The notes: generated from the sequence alone by a model not told the origin. DNA of 64,000 nucleotides from Parabacteroides timonensis (GCF_900128505.1 NZ_LT669941.1:3342420-3406419); one strand, 5' to 3'; counted from the first letter of the stretch, positions 10,278 to 19,397 are shown. Numbers and translations: made by a program.

Positions 10278-13200
10278 TTATTTTACGATTGCTTTAACAG
10301 CAGCTTCACCTTCAACAGCTACAACAACTACACCAGCAGGAGCAGCGATTTCAGCCTTATCAGAAGCGATTACTGTGTTAGCAACTGTCTGACCAAGAAC
10401 GTTACTGATAGTAACTTTCTTACCCTGAGCACCAGAGATGATAACACCACCGTCTGTAGCGATTACGCTGATTGAAGAAGTTGTGATATCTTCATTGGCA
10501 ACAGGATCACGTTGTACTTTTTCGCTGATTACGAATTCGTCACCTCTATCGAAACCAGAAACAACTACTACAGTTCCATTAATCCATTTCAAGTAACCTT
10601 CGTTTGAAATTAGATTAGCGGCATAATCTTCATAATAATCTGCTATTTCCTCAGCTGTATCAAAGTTTCCATTTCCAAGATAAGACTTGTACTGAGTTTG
10701 GATCTTGAATGTCTTAGCATCGCTGTCTGTATAACGGAATGCAAACTTAGCAACATTGAAATCAGGAGTATCCATACCTAATTTGATCGTATCACCATCT
10801 GCTTTCGGGATATACAATGTATCATTTGTATGGAAACCTGAAACGAATGACAATTTAGCAGCATTTTCACCTGCTTCAACTTCGTTGATATACGGGTTGT
10901 TGTGGATATTACTAATACCATAAACATTAGCTGTGTCAATCAAGTTAACCAAGAAGTCTCCGTATACAGTATCAATCTGATTAGAGATTTCAGGATCATG
11001 AGCTGGGTTGTTACAGTTTTCTTTGTGGAATCCATAAGAATGTCTTACAGCCAACAAATACTGATAGCAAGTATTAGCCTCTTCACCTTCACCACGATTG
11101 ATATAAGCTGTATCTGCAAAGATTGCAGGATTTACATCGAACTGATTGATGTTATCAATATTCAGGAAGCTCAATGTATCATTTTCAACTACTGACTTAA
11201 CATCAGCTTTTTCATACAATACCTGTGCTGAATTTTCTTTACGAGCCAAGCTGATAGTATCACCCCATGCTCTGTCGATCAAATGATATTCAGGAGCATC
11301 AGCCTTTTCTACTACCATCAAAGAGTTTTCGTCTTCTGCATAGATAGCCATTTGTTTCAAAGAACCTTTGTTTTCACTGTTGGCTACTTTTACTTTAACA
11401 GCACTCAATGCATCAGCATCAGCAGAGCTCAAATCATTGCCTTCTACGTCATTTATAATTCCAACGAAGTTGTAAGCTGAACCATCAGCCTTCAATTTCA
11501 ATGCAAAACGTTCAGCACTATTAACATCGTCATTATCTGTTAAGTTTTCGTTGCAATAGTAATATTTGTAACCTGTTGCAGGATTATAGCTAACAAATTC
11601 ACGGTTGCTTACTTTCTGGAATGCATACGGAAGGATAGCTAAACGACTATCTTTTGAACCATCTGGTGTTACACCATCAGCTTTCAGTTTCAACATCGGA
11701 GTTGTGATAAACAATGTATCGACAACAGCCTGTGTTTTACCGCTTACTTTTACATTTCTTGTAGCAAAACGCAAGTTCCACTTATCCGCATTATCCTTTT
11801 CAGCAGTCATACCAATCTGGTGGCTGTTCTTATGATTTTCTACGAAATAAGCGTGGTTGTTACCATCGATTGCATGATATTGTCCCAGTAAGAAGTTGTT
11901 GTTTCTTACATCGTTTTCGCTTAATTGTTTGTACCCGTCGAACATTGTGACTTTATCAGCAGCTTCCATTTTAACGATATCAGAAGCTATAATAACCTGA
12001 GAAACATGAGGATCCATTACTGTCATTGTACATGTACCGTTTTCGTTATCGCGGAACTGAACACCTACAATCACTTCTCCACTTTCACGGTTTTGCAAGT
12101 TTACAGTCTGATTAGCGGCATCGTAACTTACAACAGCCCACTGAGCTTCAGGAGCATAAGCATATACTTCGCTTGCAGGGATATAATCAGCTACAGCTTT
12201 TGTTACAGCAGAAGGCATATTAACTGTTATTTCTGCACGTTTTGTAGCTAAAACGGCACCCACTTTATATCTTTCTGCAGTCGAAGTTTCAGCTTTCTTT
12301 CCAGCGAAAGAGATTCTCCAGAATTCTCCAACCAATTCTTTTACAGGAATGATATTATCTGCTTCTAGAGTGATATACGGCCATGATTCAGTTGCATCTT
12401 TATCTACGCTTGTTGTCAAACAAACTTCCTCGTTTAAAGTCTGAATAAATAACTTACCAAAAGGCGTAGCATCTGTAGTGTTCTGATAAACAGAAACATT
12501 AGTAATCTTCTTCAGATTTTCACCTGTGAAATAAGAGTATTCAAAATAAGAATAATAATTTGCTTTATTAGCACCAGTTAATTCATCTTCATCAACTGTT
12601 ACAAATTTAGCACCTCTTTTATTTGCACCAACATTACCAGCTCCCCAAGTTTCAGTTTTGTCAAGAACGATATATTCTTCATTTTCATTCATCAACCGGA
12701 ATCTTGTACCAGTACCAACAGCTTTCAGCTTACCGGCAAAAACTTCAGTACCTGCGATCACTGTATCGTCATCCTTACCATTCTTAATAGTCATATTAAA
12801 GCCACCAAGCAAAAGAGCATTCAACTCATTTGCTGTTTTTAAGGCAGATGCAGATTGATAAAGACCAAAAATCGTTTCACCACTTAAACCTGAAATAGCA
12901 GCTACAGCGGCAGAATTAAAACCATTCTTATAATTACTTTCAGCAGTATACACAAACTTCTTCCCATCCACTTTGCTTGTAAATGTATAAGAAATGGCAT
13001 TCTGATAAGAAGTTACTGATACTTTCCACAAATAGGCATTATAATCTTCAGTGCTTGTTGTAGAAATAGCTTCAAACTTAACAGTACCGGCTGTTTTATC
13101 ATATTTAAGAGCCAAAGAAGCATCATCTTCTGTTTCATCGCCAGCACCCAAGAAGTAATAATCACTACCTACTGATTCGATTAAAGAACCACCATCAGTT

Positions 13201-13724
13201 AAAGCACTAGGAGCTGTGAAAGAAGCAAATGTGAGTGCATCGTGAGTGGCTGAAGCTACTGCTATTTTATCTTCTGCACTAATAACAGACAAATAAAAAT
13301 CTTTTGCAGCAGTATCACTGTAAGTCTTAGCTAATTTTGCCTGCTTTGCTACAGCATCATAATAAAAAGCATAAGCATCATCTTTCTTATCCTTCAGATC
13401 CAAATACCAACCAATACCCGCACCTAAATATTTACCATCAACATTCTTCAAATAGAAAGCGCCATCAACACCGTCCACAGAAGCAGCTTCCAGCGTCCAT
13501 TCACTACCAAATTCATCCAATGCGGCATCACCATCGGCATCAATAGTCATATCTGCAGACAACAGACCTGTAACTTCACCAGTACTAGCATCTACAGAAG
13601 CACCAATAACATAAGAATTTCCAACCTTAGGACCATCTGTTGGCACAGTCAACTTTGCATCCACGGTTGTCCAAGCTCCGGCCAGCAGGAGACTGGCCAC
13701 AAGTGTAGAAAACTTTTTGTTCAT
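10278..13724 (-). CDS. Large secreted surface protein, DUF6383-type C-terminus, phase-variable (paralogue 1)
   Basis: The 1148-residue product has a Sec signal peptide (MNKKFSTLVASLLLAGAWTT, cleavage near VDA) almost identical at its start to the 1337-aa paralogue. The long middle is acidic, beta-rich and repetitive in style, with many D-[S/T]-hydrophobic tripeptides of the Bacteroidetes O-glycosylation type. A CNNPAH segment lies near residue 925. The last 70 or so residues (KVTISNVLGQTVANTVIA to VKAIVK) match the domain I recall as DUF6383 and resemble type IX sorting domains. The gene has no fixed promoter that I can see. An invertible promoter 78 bp upstream points away, so it is probably OFF as assembled. 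An S-layer or other cell-surface role is inferred from known phase-variable Parabacteroides glycoproteins. Confidence 0.85.
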   Translation of the reverse strand: MNKKFSTLVASLLLAGAWTTVDAKLTVPTDGPKVGNSYVIGASVDASTGEVTGLLSADMTIDADGDAALDEFGSEWTLEAASVDGVDGAFYLKNVDGKYLGAGIGWYLDLKDKKDDAYAFYYDAVAKQAKLAKTYSDTAAKDFYLSVISAEDKIAVASATHDALTFASFTAPSALTDGGSLIESVGSDYYFLGAGDETEDDASLALKYDKTAGTVKFEAISTTSTEDYNAYLWKVSVTSYQNAISYTFTSKVDGKKFVYTAESNYKNGFNSAAVAAISGLSGETIFGLYQSASALKTANELNALLLGGFNMTIKNGKDDDTVIAGTEVFAGKLKAVGTGTRFRLMNENEEYIVLDKTETWGAGNVGANKRGAKFVTVDEDELTGANKANYYSYFEYSYFTGENLKKITNVSVYQNTTDATPFGKLFIQTLNEEVCLTTSVDKDATESWPYITLEADNIIPVKELVGEFWRISFAGKKAETSTAERYKVGAVLATKRAEITVNMPSAVTKAVADYIPASEVYAYAPEAQWAVVSYDAANQTVNLQNRESGEVIVGVQFRDNENGTCTMTVMDPHVSQVIIASDIVKMEAADKVTMFDGYKQLSENDVRNNNFLLGQYHAIDGNNHAYFVENHKNSHQIGMTAEKDNADKWNLRFATRNVKVSGKTQAVVDTLFITTPMLKLKADGVTPDGSKDSRLAILPYAFQKVSNREFVSYNPATGYKYYYCNENLTDNDDVNSAERFALKLKADGSAYNFVGIINDVEGNDLSSADADALSAVKVKVANSENKGSLKQMAIYAEDENSLMVVEKADAPEYHLIDRAWGDTISLARKENSAQVLYEKADVKSVVENDTLSFLNIDNINQFDVNPAIFADTAYINRGEGEEANTCYQYLLAVRHSYGFHKENCNNPAHDPEISNQIDTVYGDFLVNLIDTANVYGISNIHNNPYINEVEAGENAAKLSFVSGFHTNDTLYIPKADGDTIKLGMDTPDFNVAKFAFRYTDSDAKTFKIQTQYKSYLGNGNFDTAEEIADYYEDYAANLISNEGYLKWINGTVVVVSGFDRGDEFVISEKVQRDPVANEDITTSSISVIATDGGVIISGAQGKKVTISNVLGQTVANTVIASDKAEIAAPAGVVVVAVEGEAAVKAIVK

Positions 13725-13802
13725 AATTTAAAAATTTAATATTAATACTAAAGTGTAATAAGTTCAAATCACAAATCGGAGCGACTCCCATTTCCAATGC
13801 AT

Positions 13803-14005
13803 GGCGAGTTTTATCGTTCCTTTTTTCTAGTCATTGTTTTTCGGGTCGAGGCTTTTCGTTTGTGAAAGGAGCTGTTTTGTACTAAGTTTGCTATTCGATT
13901 GATAAGAAAGCATATAGACTGATGAAAAAATTATCAAAAAGAGTGGTTGGTATTAAACTATTTCATACTTTTGTAGACTAGAAAAAAGGAACGATAAAAC
14001 TCGTC
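13803..14005. promoter_or_regulatory. Invertible promoter segment of cassette 1
   Basis: The arms 13803-13832 and 13976-14005 are 30-bp inverted repeats with one mismatch at the second outer position. The left arm contains TTATCGTTCCTTTTTTCTAG and the right arm its complement. The spacer is 143 bp. Inside it are a rightward promoter ending at 13973 and a 24-bp block at 13887-13910 (starting TTTGCTATTC, ending GATAAGAAAG) that recurs with one difference in the second locus. Recombination between the arms would turn the promoter toward the 1148-aa gene. The arms share a pattern with those at 49277-49481, so one invertase could serve both. Confidence 0.85.
13944..13973 (+). promoter_or_regulatory. 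Bacteroidetes promoter inside invertible segment 1, facing right
   Basis: The -7 element TACTTTTG is at 13966-13973. About 19 bp upstream is a weak TGG in place of TTG, at 13944-13946. An alternative TTG at 13947-13949 has only 16 bp spacing. Transcription would start within the right repeat and run toward the HU-like gene. No matching box is seen on the other strand of the spacer. Confidence 0.65.
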
Positions 14006-14083
14006 ACGTCCTTTTTTCGAAAATCAGCCTCTCTCTCAACCCATTACAACCCATATTCAACCTGTTTTTCACCTATATATATA

Positions 14084-14099
14084 ATGTACGTACGTACAT
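14084..14099. promoter_or_regulatory. Perfect 16-bp palindrome in an AT-rich tract (cassette 1)
   Basis: ATGTACGTACGTACAT is a perfect palindrome flanked by TATATATA runs. A related palindrome in the same relative position occurs at 49568-49579 in cassette 2. It is likely a protein-binding site; the binder is unknown. Confidence 0.45.
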
Positions 14100-14241
14100 C
14101 TTTATATATAACTACATTCCTTTTCTTTCAAGCCTTTGCATCGACTCCCGAAACATGTTGCATAACTAAGAAAAAAGGTCCTAATATCTAATTCTTTTTC
14201 TCAGGACATTTATTACCTTTGGTACGGACTTTTTATTTTGA

Positions 14242-14329
14242 AAAGTATACCTTACTAAAAAGTAAGGCAAGCCTTACATATTTGTAAAGCAAGCCTTACA
14301 TTTATGAAAGGCATACCTTACATTTTCAA
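14242..14329. repeat. Four direct repeats of 22-bp period upstream of the HU-like gene
   Basis: Units begin at 14242, 14264, 14286 and 14308 and carry the core AAGGCAAGCCTTACAT or variants of it. The second to fourth units are the closest matches; the first is more diverged. A 22-bp period is about two helical turns, so bound proteins would sit on one face. The array is followed by a small palindrome ATTAAGGA/TCCTTAAT (about 14331-14352). A similar four-unit array is at 49806-49893, and 19 bp (GCCTTACATATTTGTAAAG) are identical between the two. Confidence 0.75.
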
Positions 14330-14387
14330 GATTAAGGAGGAAAATCCTTAATTGTTATGATGTTGCACCTTAAATATCAGGAAGAAT

Positions 14388-15026
14388 ATGAGTATTGAAT
14401 ACGACTTATTTGCCAATCCTCCGAGACCGGGGGAAACGAAGCCAACCCTGCATGCCAGGGCTATCAACATCCAGACCGTCGATACTAACGAACTGGCGCG
14501 TATGATCGAGGGGATGAGTACCTTCACGTCTGCCGATATCAAAGGAGCAATCAAGGCTATCAGCGAACGATTGTTCTACTGCCTCAGCAACAGCCAAAGC
14601 GTACATCTGGACGGGATCGGAACATTTTCTGTCACGCTGAAATGCAGGCCGGTAGAGAATAAAAAGGACATACGGGCAGCTTCCATTGCGTTTAAGAACG
14701 TGGAGTTTCGCGCTGCCCCGGAACTGAAAAAGCGTTTCCGGGGAGCCAGGATAGAACGACGGGAAGGGACAACCGAAAGAAAAGCATACAATGAAGATAT
14801 ACGGCAAAAACGTATCCTCTGGTATATCAAAAACTACGGTACAATCAATCAGACCGTTGCCGCCGATCTGAACCAGTGCACACGCCAGAAAGCCAAAAAG
14901 GATCTGGAACAGCTGATCGAAGACAATCAGATACAAAAGAGCTGGTGCGGGCGACGTGCCTTCTACATCAGACGGTCGAACGATAAGAAACCACCCGAAA
15001 CACCGTCTAACGAAGCAATAGAGTAA
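14388..15026 (+). CDS. HU/IHF-like DNA-binding protein with extended C-terminus
   Basis: The 212-residue product has an HU-like domain in about residues 1-125. TFTSADIKGAIKAISERLFYCL forms the helical part, LDGIGTFSVTLKC is the usual HU turn and strand, and a basic arm region follows. The C-terminal part (RKAYNEDIRQKRILWYIKNY through DLNQCTRQKAKKDLEQLIED) looks like a winged helix. Such long HU-like proteins are common in Bacteroidales. Its start follows AGGAAGAAT. It lies directly beyond the 22-bp repeat array and is the first gene that the outward-facing invertible promoter could reach. Whether it acts on the inversion is unknown. Confidence 0.85.
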   Translation: MSIEYDLFANPPRPGETKPTLHARAINIQTVDTNELARMIEGMSTFTSADIKGAIKAISERLFYCLSNSQSVHLDGIGTFSVTLKCRPVENKKDIRAASIAFKNVEFRAAPELKKRFRGARIERREGTTERKAYNEDIRQKRILWYIKNYGTINQTVAADLNQCTRQKAKKDLEQLIEDNQIQKSWCGRRAFYIRRSNDKKPPETPSNEAIE

Positions 15027-15027
15027 T

Positions 15028-16014
15028 ATGGAATTATATACCTATATCCATATTCCCAAAGCCCCCTTCCGCTTCTCATGTACGGAGCAGATGCTGCTGC
15101 TCGGCTCCTGTTTTGCGGAAAATATCGGGACAAGGCTGGCCGGGAATAAATTTAATGTAGATATAAATCCGTTCGGTACGCTATATAATCCCGCATCGAT
15201 CGCGGCGGCACTGCGTATGTTACTACATCCTCAGCGGTTTACTGCCGACGATTTGTTCAGGCATGAAGGCGTATACCATAGCTTCGCGCATCACAGCCGT
15301 TTCTCTTCGACTTCGGAAACGGAGTGTCTGCGAAATATAAACGGCAGGTTGGAGGGCTCCGCAAACGGGTTCCGCAAGACGGCCTACCTGGTAGTAACGC
15401 TGGGAACAGCTTACGTGTATCGGTTGAAGAACTCGGGGGAAGTAGTTGCCAACTGTCATAAACTTCCGGAGAAGATGTTCGACCGCTCGATGTTGACAGT
15501 CGCGGAGATTGTTTCGGAATGGAAGGAGCTGCTGCTTTCATTATGGGAACAAAATCCGGAGTTGAAGATACTGTTTACCGTCAGCCCCATACGCCACTGG
15601 AAAGACGGGGCACATGGTAATCAACTCAGTAAGGCGACCTTACTTCTGGCCGTAGACGAGCTTCAGGCAGCATACCCTGAACGGATCGCTTACTTCCCGG
15701 CTTACGAGATCATGATGGATGAACTACGCGACTACCGCTTCTATGCGACCGATATGTTGCATCCGTCGGAGCTTGCCATTGATTATATTTGGCAACGTTT
15801 TACAGAAAATTTCTTATCGGATGAAACTAAAGGGATCCTTAAAGAATGGGCAGAGATACAAAAGGCTATTAATCATCGCCCGTTTCAGCCCGAAAGTGAT
15901 GCCTATAAACGGTTTATCTCGCAAACTTTGTTAAAGATGGAACGAATTAACGAGAAATTTCCTTCCTTTGATCTTACAAAAGAGATGGAAATAATAAAGT
16001 CTAAACTAATGTAA
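15028..16014 (+). CDS. GSCFA domain protein
   Basis: The 328-residue product contains the signature LLLGSCFAENIG near residues 24-35. It also has the further blocks NPFGTLYNPASIAA and TLGTAYVY and the C-terminal DMLHPSELAIDYIW. These define the GSCFA family, thought to be related to SGNH/GDSL hydrolases: the Ser of GSC would be the nucleophile, and the Asp-x-x-His of DMLH would complete the triad. The substrate is unknown. It starts 1 bp after the HU-like stop and ends just before murF-alr, so the three are probably cotranscribed. Confidence 0.9.
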   Translation: MELYTYIHIPKAPFRFSCTEQMLLLGSCFAENIGTRLAGNKFNVDINPFGTLYNPASIAAALRMLLHPQRFTADDLFRHEGVYHSFAHHSRFSSTSETECLRNINGRLEGSANGFRKTAYLVVTLGTAYVYRLKNSGEVVANCHKLPEKMFDRSMLTVAEIVSEWKELLLSLWEQNPELKILFTVSPIRHWKDGAHGNQLSKATLLLAVDELQAAYPERIAYFPAYEIMMDELRDYRFYATDMLHPSELAIDYIWQRFTENFLSDETKGILKEWAEIQKAINHRPFQPESDAYKRFISQTLLKMERINEKFPSFDLTKEMEIIKSKLM

Positions 16015-16017
16015 AGA

Positions 16018-18483
16018 ATGGAATACTCAATAAAAGAAATCGTCGGAATTATTGGCGCCAAAGCAAACAACCTGCAAGATAGCACCATCAGCATATTGCT
16101 GACCGACAGTCGCCGGCTCTCTTTTCCGGAACAAAGTCTCTTCTTTGCCCTTAAGACAAAGACTAACGATGGACACAGATATATAAAAGAACTCTACAAA
16201 CTGCGCGTACGCAACTTTGTTGTAAGCGATATGCTTCCTGAGTTCGAAGCGCTTCAGGATGCCAACTTCCTGGTGGTGAAGGATACGCTGAAAGCGCTTC
16301 AAAAACTGGCCATCTATCATCGCAAACGGTTTAATATACCTGTAATCGGTATTACCGGAAGCAACGGGAAAACGATTGTAAAGGAGTTCCTTTACCAATT
16401 GTTGCATAAGGAGTTCAACATCGTACGTTCTCCCCGCAGCTACAACTCACAACTGGGTGTGCCGCTATCCGTCTGGCAGATGAGCGAAAAGAATACATTG
16501 GGTATTTTCGAGGCAGGTATTTCTCAACCGGACGAGATGGAAAATCTTCGCCCGATCATTGCTCCGACTATCGGTATCATTACTAATATAGGTGAAGCAC
16601 ACCAGGAAAACTTTATCTCCACAACACAGAAATGTCTGGAGAAACTCACATTGTTCAACGACTGTGAAGCGATCATCTACGACGGAGATGATGTATTTAT
16701 CTCCAACTGTATAGAGTCTGCTTGCCTCTCCCATAAAGCAATTGCCTGGAGCCGTACGGACTCGGATGCCCCGCTTTATATCGAATCGATCGAAAAGAAA
16801 GAGAATGAAACGGTGATTCGTTGTACGTTGCTGGGATTGACCCAAAAGTATGTAATCCCTTTCACCGACGATGCATCCATCGAGAATGTGATCCACTGCA
16901 TGGCAGTAATACTTTTCCTGAAGCCAACCAGTGTAAACGATACGAAAAAGTTCTCTCAGTTGGAGCCTGTTGCCATGCGTCTCGACGTAAAGCAGGGTAT
17001 CAACAACTGTATGTTGATAAACGACACATACAATTCGGATATCAACTCGCTGGATATCGCCCTCGACTTCCAGCAGAGCCGTCACGTGGACAAGAATCTG
17101 AAATGCACGCTAATCCTCTCCGATATCCTGCAATCCGGCACATTACCGAAGTCCCTCTATAAGAAGGTAGCCGACCTGGTTCGCCGTAAAAAGATAGACC
17201 GCATTATCGGTATCGGCCGCGACCTGAAAGAGTATGGCGCAGCATTCGATATGGAAAAGGAATTCTACAATACAACAGACGAGTTCCTTAAATCGCCGAC
17301 TTTCAAACAGTTTAAAGATGAACTGATCCTGCTTAAAGGTTCACGCCATTTCCACTTCGAACGTATCTCGGAACTGTTGGAGAAGAAGGTACATGAAACA
17401 ATTCTGGAAGTAAACCTCGATGCAGTGGTGCATAACTTCAACTATTACCGTTCGAAGTTGAAACCGGAAACAAAGATGGTCTGTATGGTGAAAGCCTTCG
17501 GATACGGAGCCGGTTCATACGAGCTTGCCAAGACATTGCAGGAACATCGTTGCGATTACCTGGCCGTTGCCGTTGCCGACGAAGGCGCGGAACTCCGCAA
17601 AGAGGGTATCTCTATTCCGATCATTGTAATGAACCCGGAATTCAGCAGTTTCAACGTCCTGTTCGAAAACAACCTGGAGCCGGAGATATATAGCTTCCGT
17701 CTATTGGATGCCATGATAAAGGAAACGGAACGCAGAGGTATCACCTCCTACCCGATCCATATCAAGATCGATACGGGAATGCACCGCCTGGGCTTCCAGC
17801 CAAGTGATGTCCCGGCCATCTGTGAACGGTTGAAAGAGCAAAGCGGCGTTACGGCACGCTCCATCTTCTCCCATCTGGTTGGCAGCGACTCTTCCATCTT
17901 CGATGATTTTACAAAGAAACAACTGGATACATTCAGTGCAGCAGCAGCCGAACTGGAAAGTATTCTGGAATACAAAGTGATCAAACATATTCTGAACTCT
18001 GCAGGGATCGAACGCTTCACGAACTACCAGATGGATATGGTTCGTTTAGGCATCGGACTATATGGAGTAAGCGCTTCCGGCATAAAAGGATTGCGCAACG
18101 TCAGTACCCTGCGTACTACCATCCTTCAAATACAACACGTCCCGGCAGGCGACTCGATCGGTTACAGCCGGAAAACATACGTCGACCGCGACTCACGCAT
18201 CGCCATCATCCCGATCGGTTATGCCGATGGCCTCGACCGCCACTTCAGTAACCGGGGAGGTGAAGTTTCCATCGCCGGAAAACGTTGCCCGATAGTCGGC
18301 AATATTTGTATGGATGCCTGCATGATCGACGTCACCGACACCAATGCCCAGGAGGGCGATCCGGTCATCGTCTTTGGCGAAGAACTGCCGGTAAGCGAGC
18401 TGTCCGACAAACTCAAAACAATACCTTATGAGATACTGACATCGGTTTCTCCAAGGGTGAAGAGAGTATATTACAGGGAATAA
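16018..18483 (+). CDS. murF-alr: Bifunctional UDP-MurNAc-tripeptide:D-Ala-D-Ala ligase / alanine racemase
   Basis: This 821-residue fusion is typical of Bacteroidetes. The MurF half (about residues 1-455) has the ATP-binding loop GITGSNGKT at 111-119, and adds D-Ala-D-Ala to the cytoplasmic peptidoglycan precursor. The racemase half has the PLP-binding lysine in MVCMVKAFGYGAGSYE near residue 490 and the catalytic tyrosine in SIGYSRKT near 716. It supplies D-alanine for the same step. Both active sites look intact. It starts 3 bp after the GSCFA stop. Confidence 0.97.
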   Translation: MEYSIKEIVGIIGAKANNLQDSTISILLTDSRRLSFPEQSLFFALKTKTNDGHRYIKELYKLRVRNFVVSDMLPEFEALQDANFLVVKDTLKALQKLAIYHRKRFNIPVIGITGSNGKTIVKEFLYQLLHKEFNIVRSPRSYNSQLGVPLSVWQMSEKNTLGIFEAGISQPDEMENLRPIIAPTIGIITNIGEAHQENFISTTQKCLEKLTLFNDCEAIIYDGDDVFISNCIESACLSHKAIAWSRTDSDAPLYIESIEKKENETVIRCTLLGLTQKYVIPFTDDASIENVIHCMAVILFLKPTSVNDTKKFSQLEPVAMRLDVKQGINNCMLINDTYNSDINSLDIALDFQQSRHVDKNLKCTLILSDILQSGTLPKSLYKKVADLVRRKKIDRIIGIGRDLKEYGAAFDMEKEFYNTTDEFLKSPTFKQFKDELILLKGSRHFHFERISELLEKKVHETILEVNLDAVVHNFNYYRSKLKPETKMVCMVKAFGYGAGSYELAKTLQEHRCDYLAVAVADEGAELRKEGISIPIIVMNPEFSSFNVLFENNLEPEIYSFRLLDAMIKETERRGITSYPIHIKIDTGMHRLGFQPSDVPAICERLKEQSGVTARSIFSHLVGSDSSIFDDFTKKQLDTFSAAAAELESILEYKVIKHILNSAGIERFTNYQMDMVRLGIGLYGVSASGIKGLRNVSTLRTTILQIQHVPAGDSIGYSRKTYVDRDSRIAIIPIGYADGLDRHFSNRGGEVSIAGKRCPIVGNICMDACMIDVTDTNAQEGDPVIVFGEELPVSELSDKLKTIPYEILTSVSPRVKRVYYRE

Positions 18484-18514
18484 TTGCTCGTCTTGCACAT
18501 TTTATGTACTTTTG
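18484..18514 (+). promoter_or_regulatory. Promoter of fabI
   Basis: A TTG at 18484-18486 and TACTTTTG at 18507-18514 are separated by 20 bp, matching the Bacteroidetes sigma-ABfr pattern. The expected start near 18520 gives a leader of about 20 nt. It overlaps the bases just after the murF-alr stop, so fabI is transcribed independently. Confidence 0.75.
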
Positions 18515-18539
18515 TGCCGTAAATAAATTAAATAAAGGT

Positions 18540-19397
18540 ATGAGTCATAATTTATTGAAAGGAAAGAGAGGCATTATCTTCGGTGCGCTGAATGAAATGT
18601 CGATCGCCTGGAAGGTGGCAGAAAGAGCAGTAGAGGAAGGTGCAATCATTACGTTAAGTAATACACCGGTTGCCGTTCGTATGGGCGAAGTAGATGCCCT
18701 GGCAAAGAAACTGAATGCAGAAGTACTGCCGGCGGACGCTACAAGCGTTGAAGACCTGGAAATGGTATTCTCAAAATCAGTAGAAATACTGGGAGGTAAA
18801 ATAGATTTCGTATTACATTCTATCGGTATGAGTCCAAATGTACGTAAGAAACGTACCTACGATGATCTGGATTACGGAATGCTTGAAAAGACGTTGGATA
18901 TCTCTGCTGTTTCTTTTCATAAGATGCTGCAGGTTGCTAAAAAACAGGATGCTATTGCACAAGGGGGATCTGTTCTGGCTCTCTCGTATGTAGCTGCACA
19001 ACGTACATTCTTCGGTTACAACGATATGGCGGATGCCAAGAGCTTGCTGGAATCGATTGCACGCAGCTTCGGATATATCTATGGACGCGAAAAAGGGGTT
19101 CGTATCAATACAATCTCTCAGTCGCCAACAATGACTACAGCCGGTAGCGGTGTGAAAGGAATGGAACACCTGTTGGATTTCTCCAACAAAATGAGTCCGC
19201 TGGGTAACGCTACTGCCGACGAATGTGCAGACTATTGCGTCATGATGTTCTCCGACCTCACTCGTAAGGTAACGATGCAGAATCTTTACCACGACGGCGG
19301 CTTCTCAAGTATGGGTATGAGCCTTCGTGCCATGAACCAGTACAGCAAAGGATTAGAAGAGTTTACCGACGAAAACGGTAATATCATTTACGGCTAA
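18540..19397 (+). CDS. fabI: Enoyl-[acyl-carrier-protein] reductase (NADH)
   Basis: I start at the ATG of MSHNLLKGKRG (18540), downstream of the promoter box; an upstream ATG in frame at 18504 overlaps that box. The product is 285 residues. It shows the FabI-type Rossmann start (GIIFGALNEMSIAWKVAERA), SIGMSPN, and the catalytic Tyr-x6-Lys in YNDMADAK. FabI reduces trans-2-enoyl-ACP in the last step of fatty-acid elongation in the cytoplasm. Confidence 0.96.
   Translation: MSHNLLKGKRGIIFGALNEMSIAWKVAERAVEEGAIITLSNTPVAVRMGEVDALAKKLNAEVLPADATSVEDLEMVFSKSVEILGGKIDFVLHSIGMSPNVRKKRTYDDLDYGMLEKTLDISAVSFHKMLQVAKKQDAIAQGGSVLALSYVAAQRTFFGYNDMADAKSLLESIARSFGYIYGREKGVRINTISQSPTMTTAGSGVKGMEHLLDFSNKMSPLGNATADECADYCVMMFSDLTRKVTMQNLYHDGGFSSMGMSLRAMNQYSKGLEEFTDENGNIIYG

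Noticed and set aside
13337..13546. His-rich frame on the plus strand inside the 1148-aa gene
   Set aside because: It is the reverse-strand reading of a low-complexity acidic region of the real gene and has no promoter or homologue that I recognise.
14242..14329. CRISPR-like array
   Set aside because: Units are contiguous with no unique spacers, only four copies exist, and no cas genes are near.
14242..14352. Plasmid or phage iteron origin
   Set aside because: No Rep, DnaA box cluster or partition genes are nearby, and the same array occurs at a second chromosomal locus with phase-variation features.
14388..15026. Integration-host factor of a mobile element
   Set aside because: No integrase, transfer or phage genes adjoin it, and long HU-like proteins are normal chromosomal genes in Bacteroidales.
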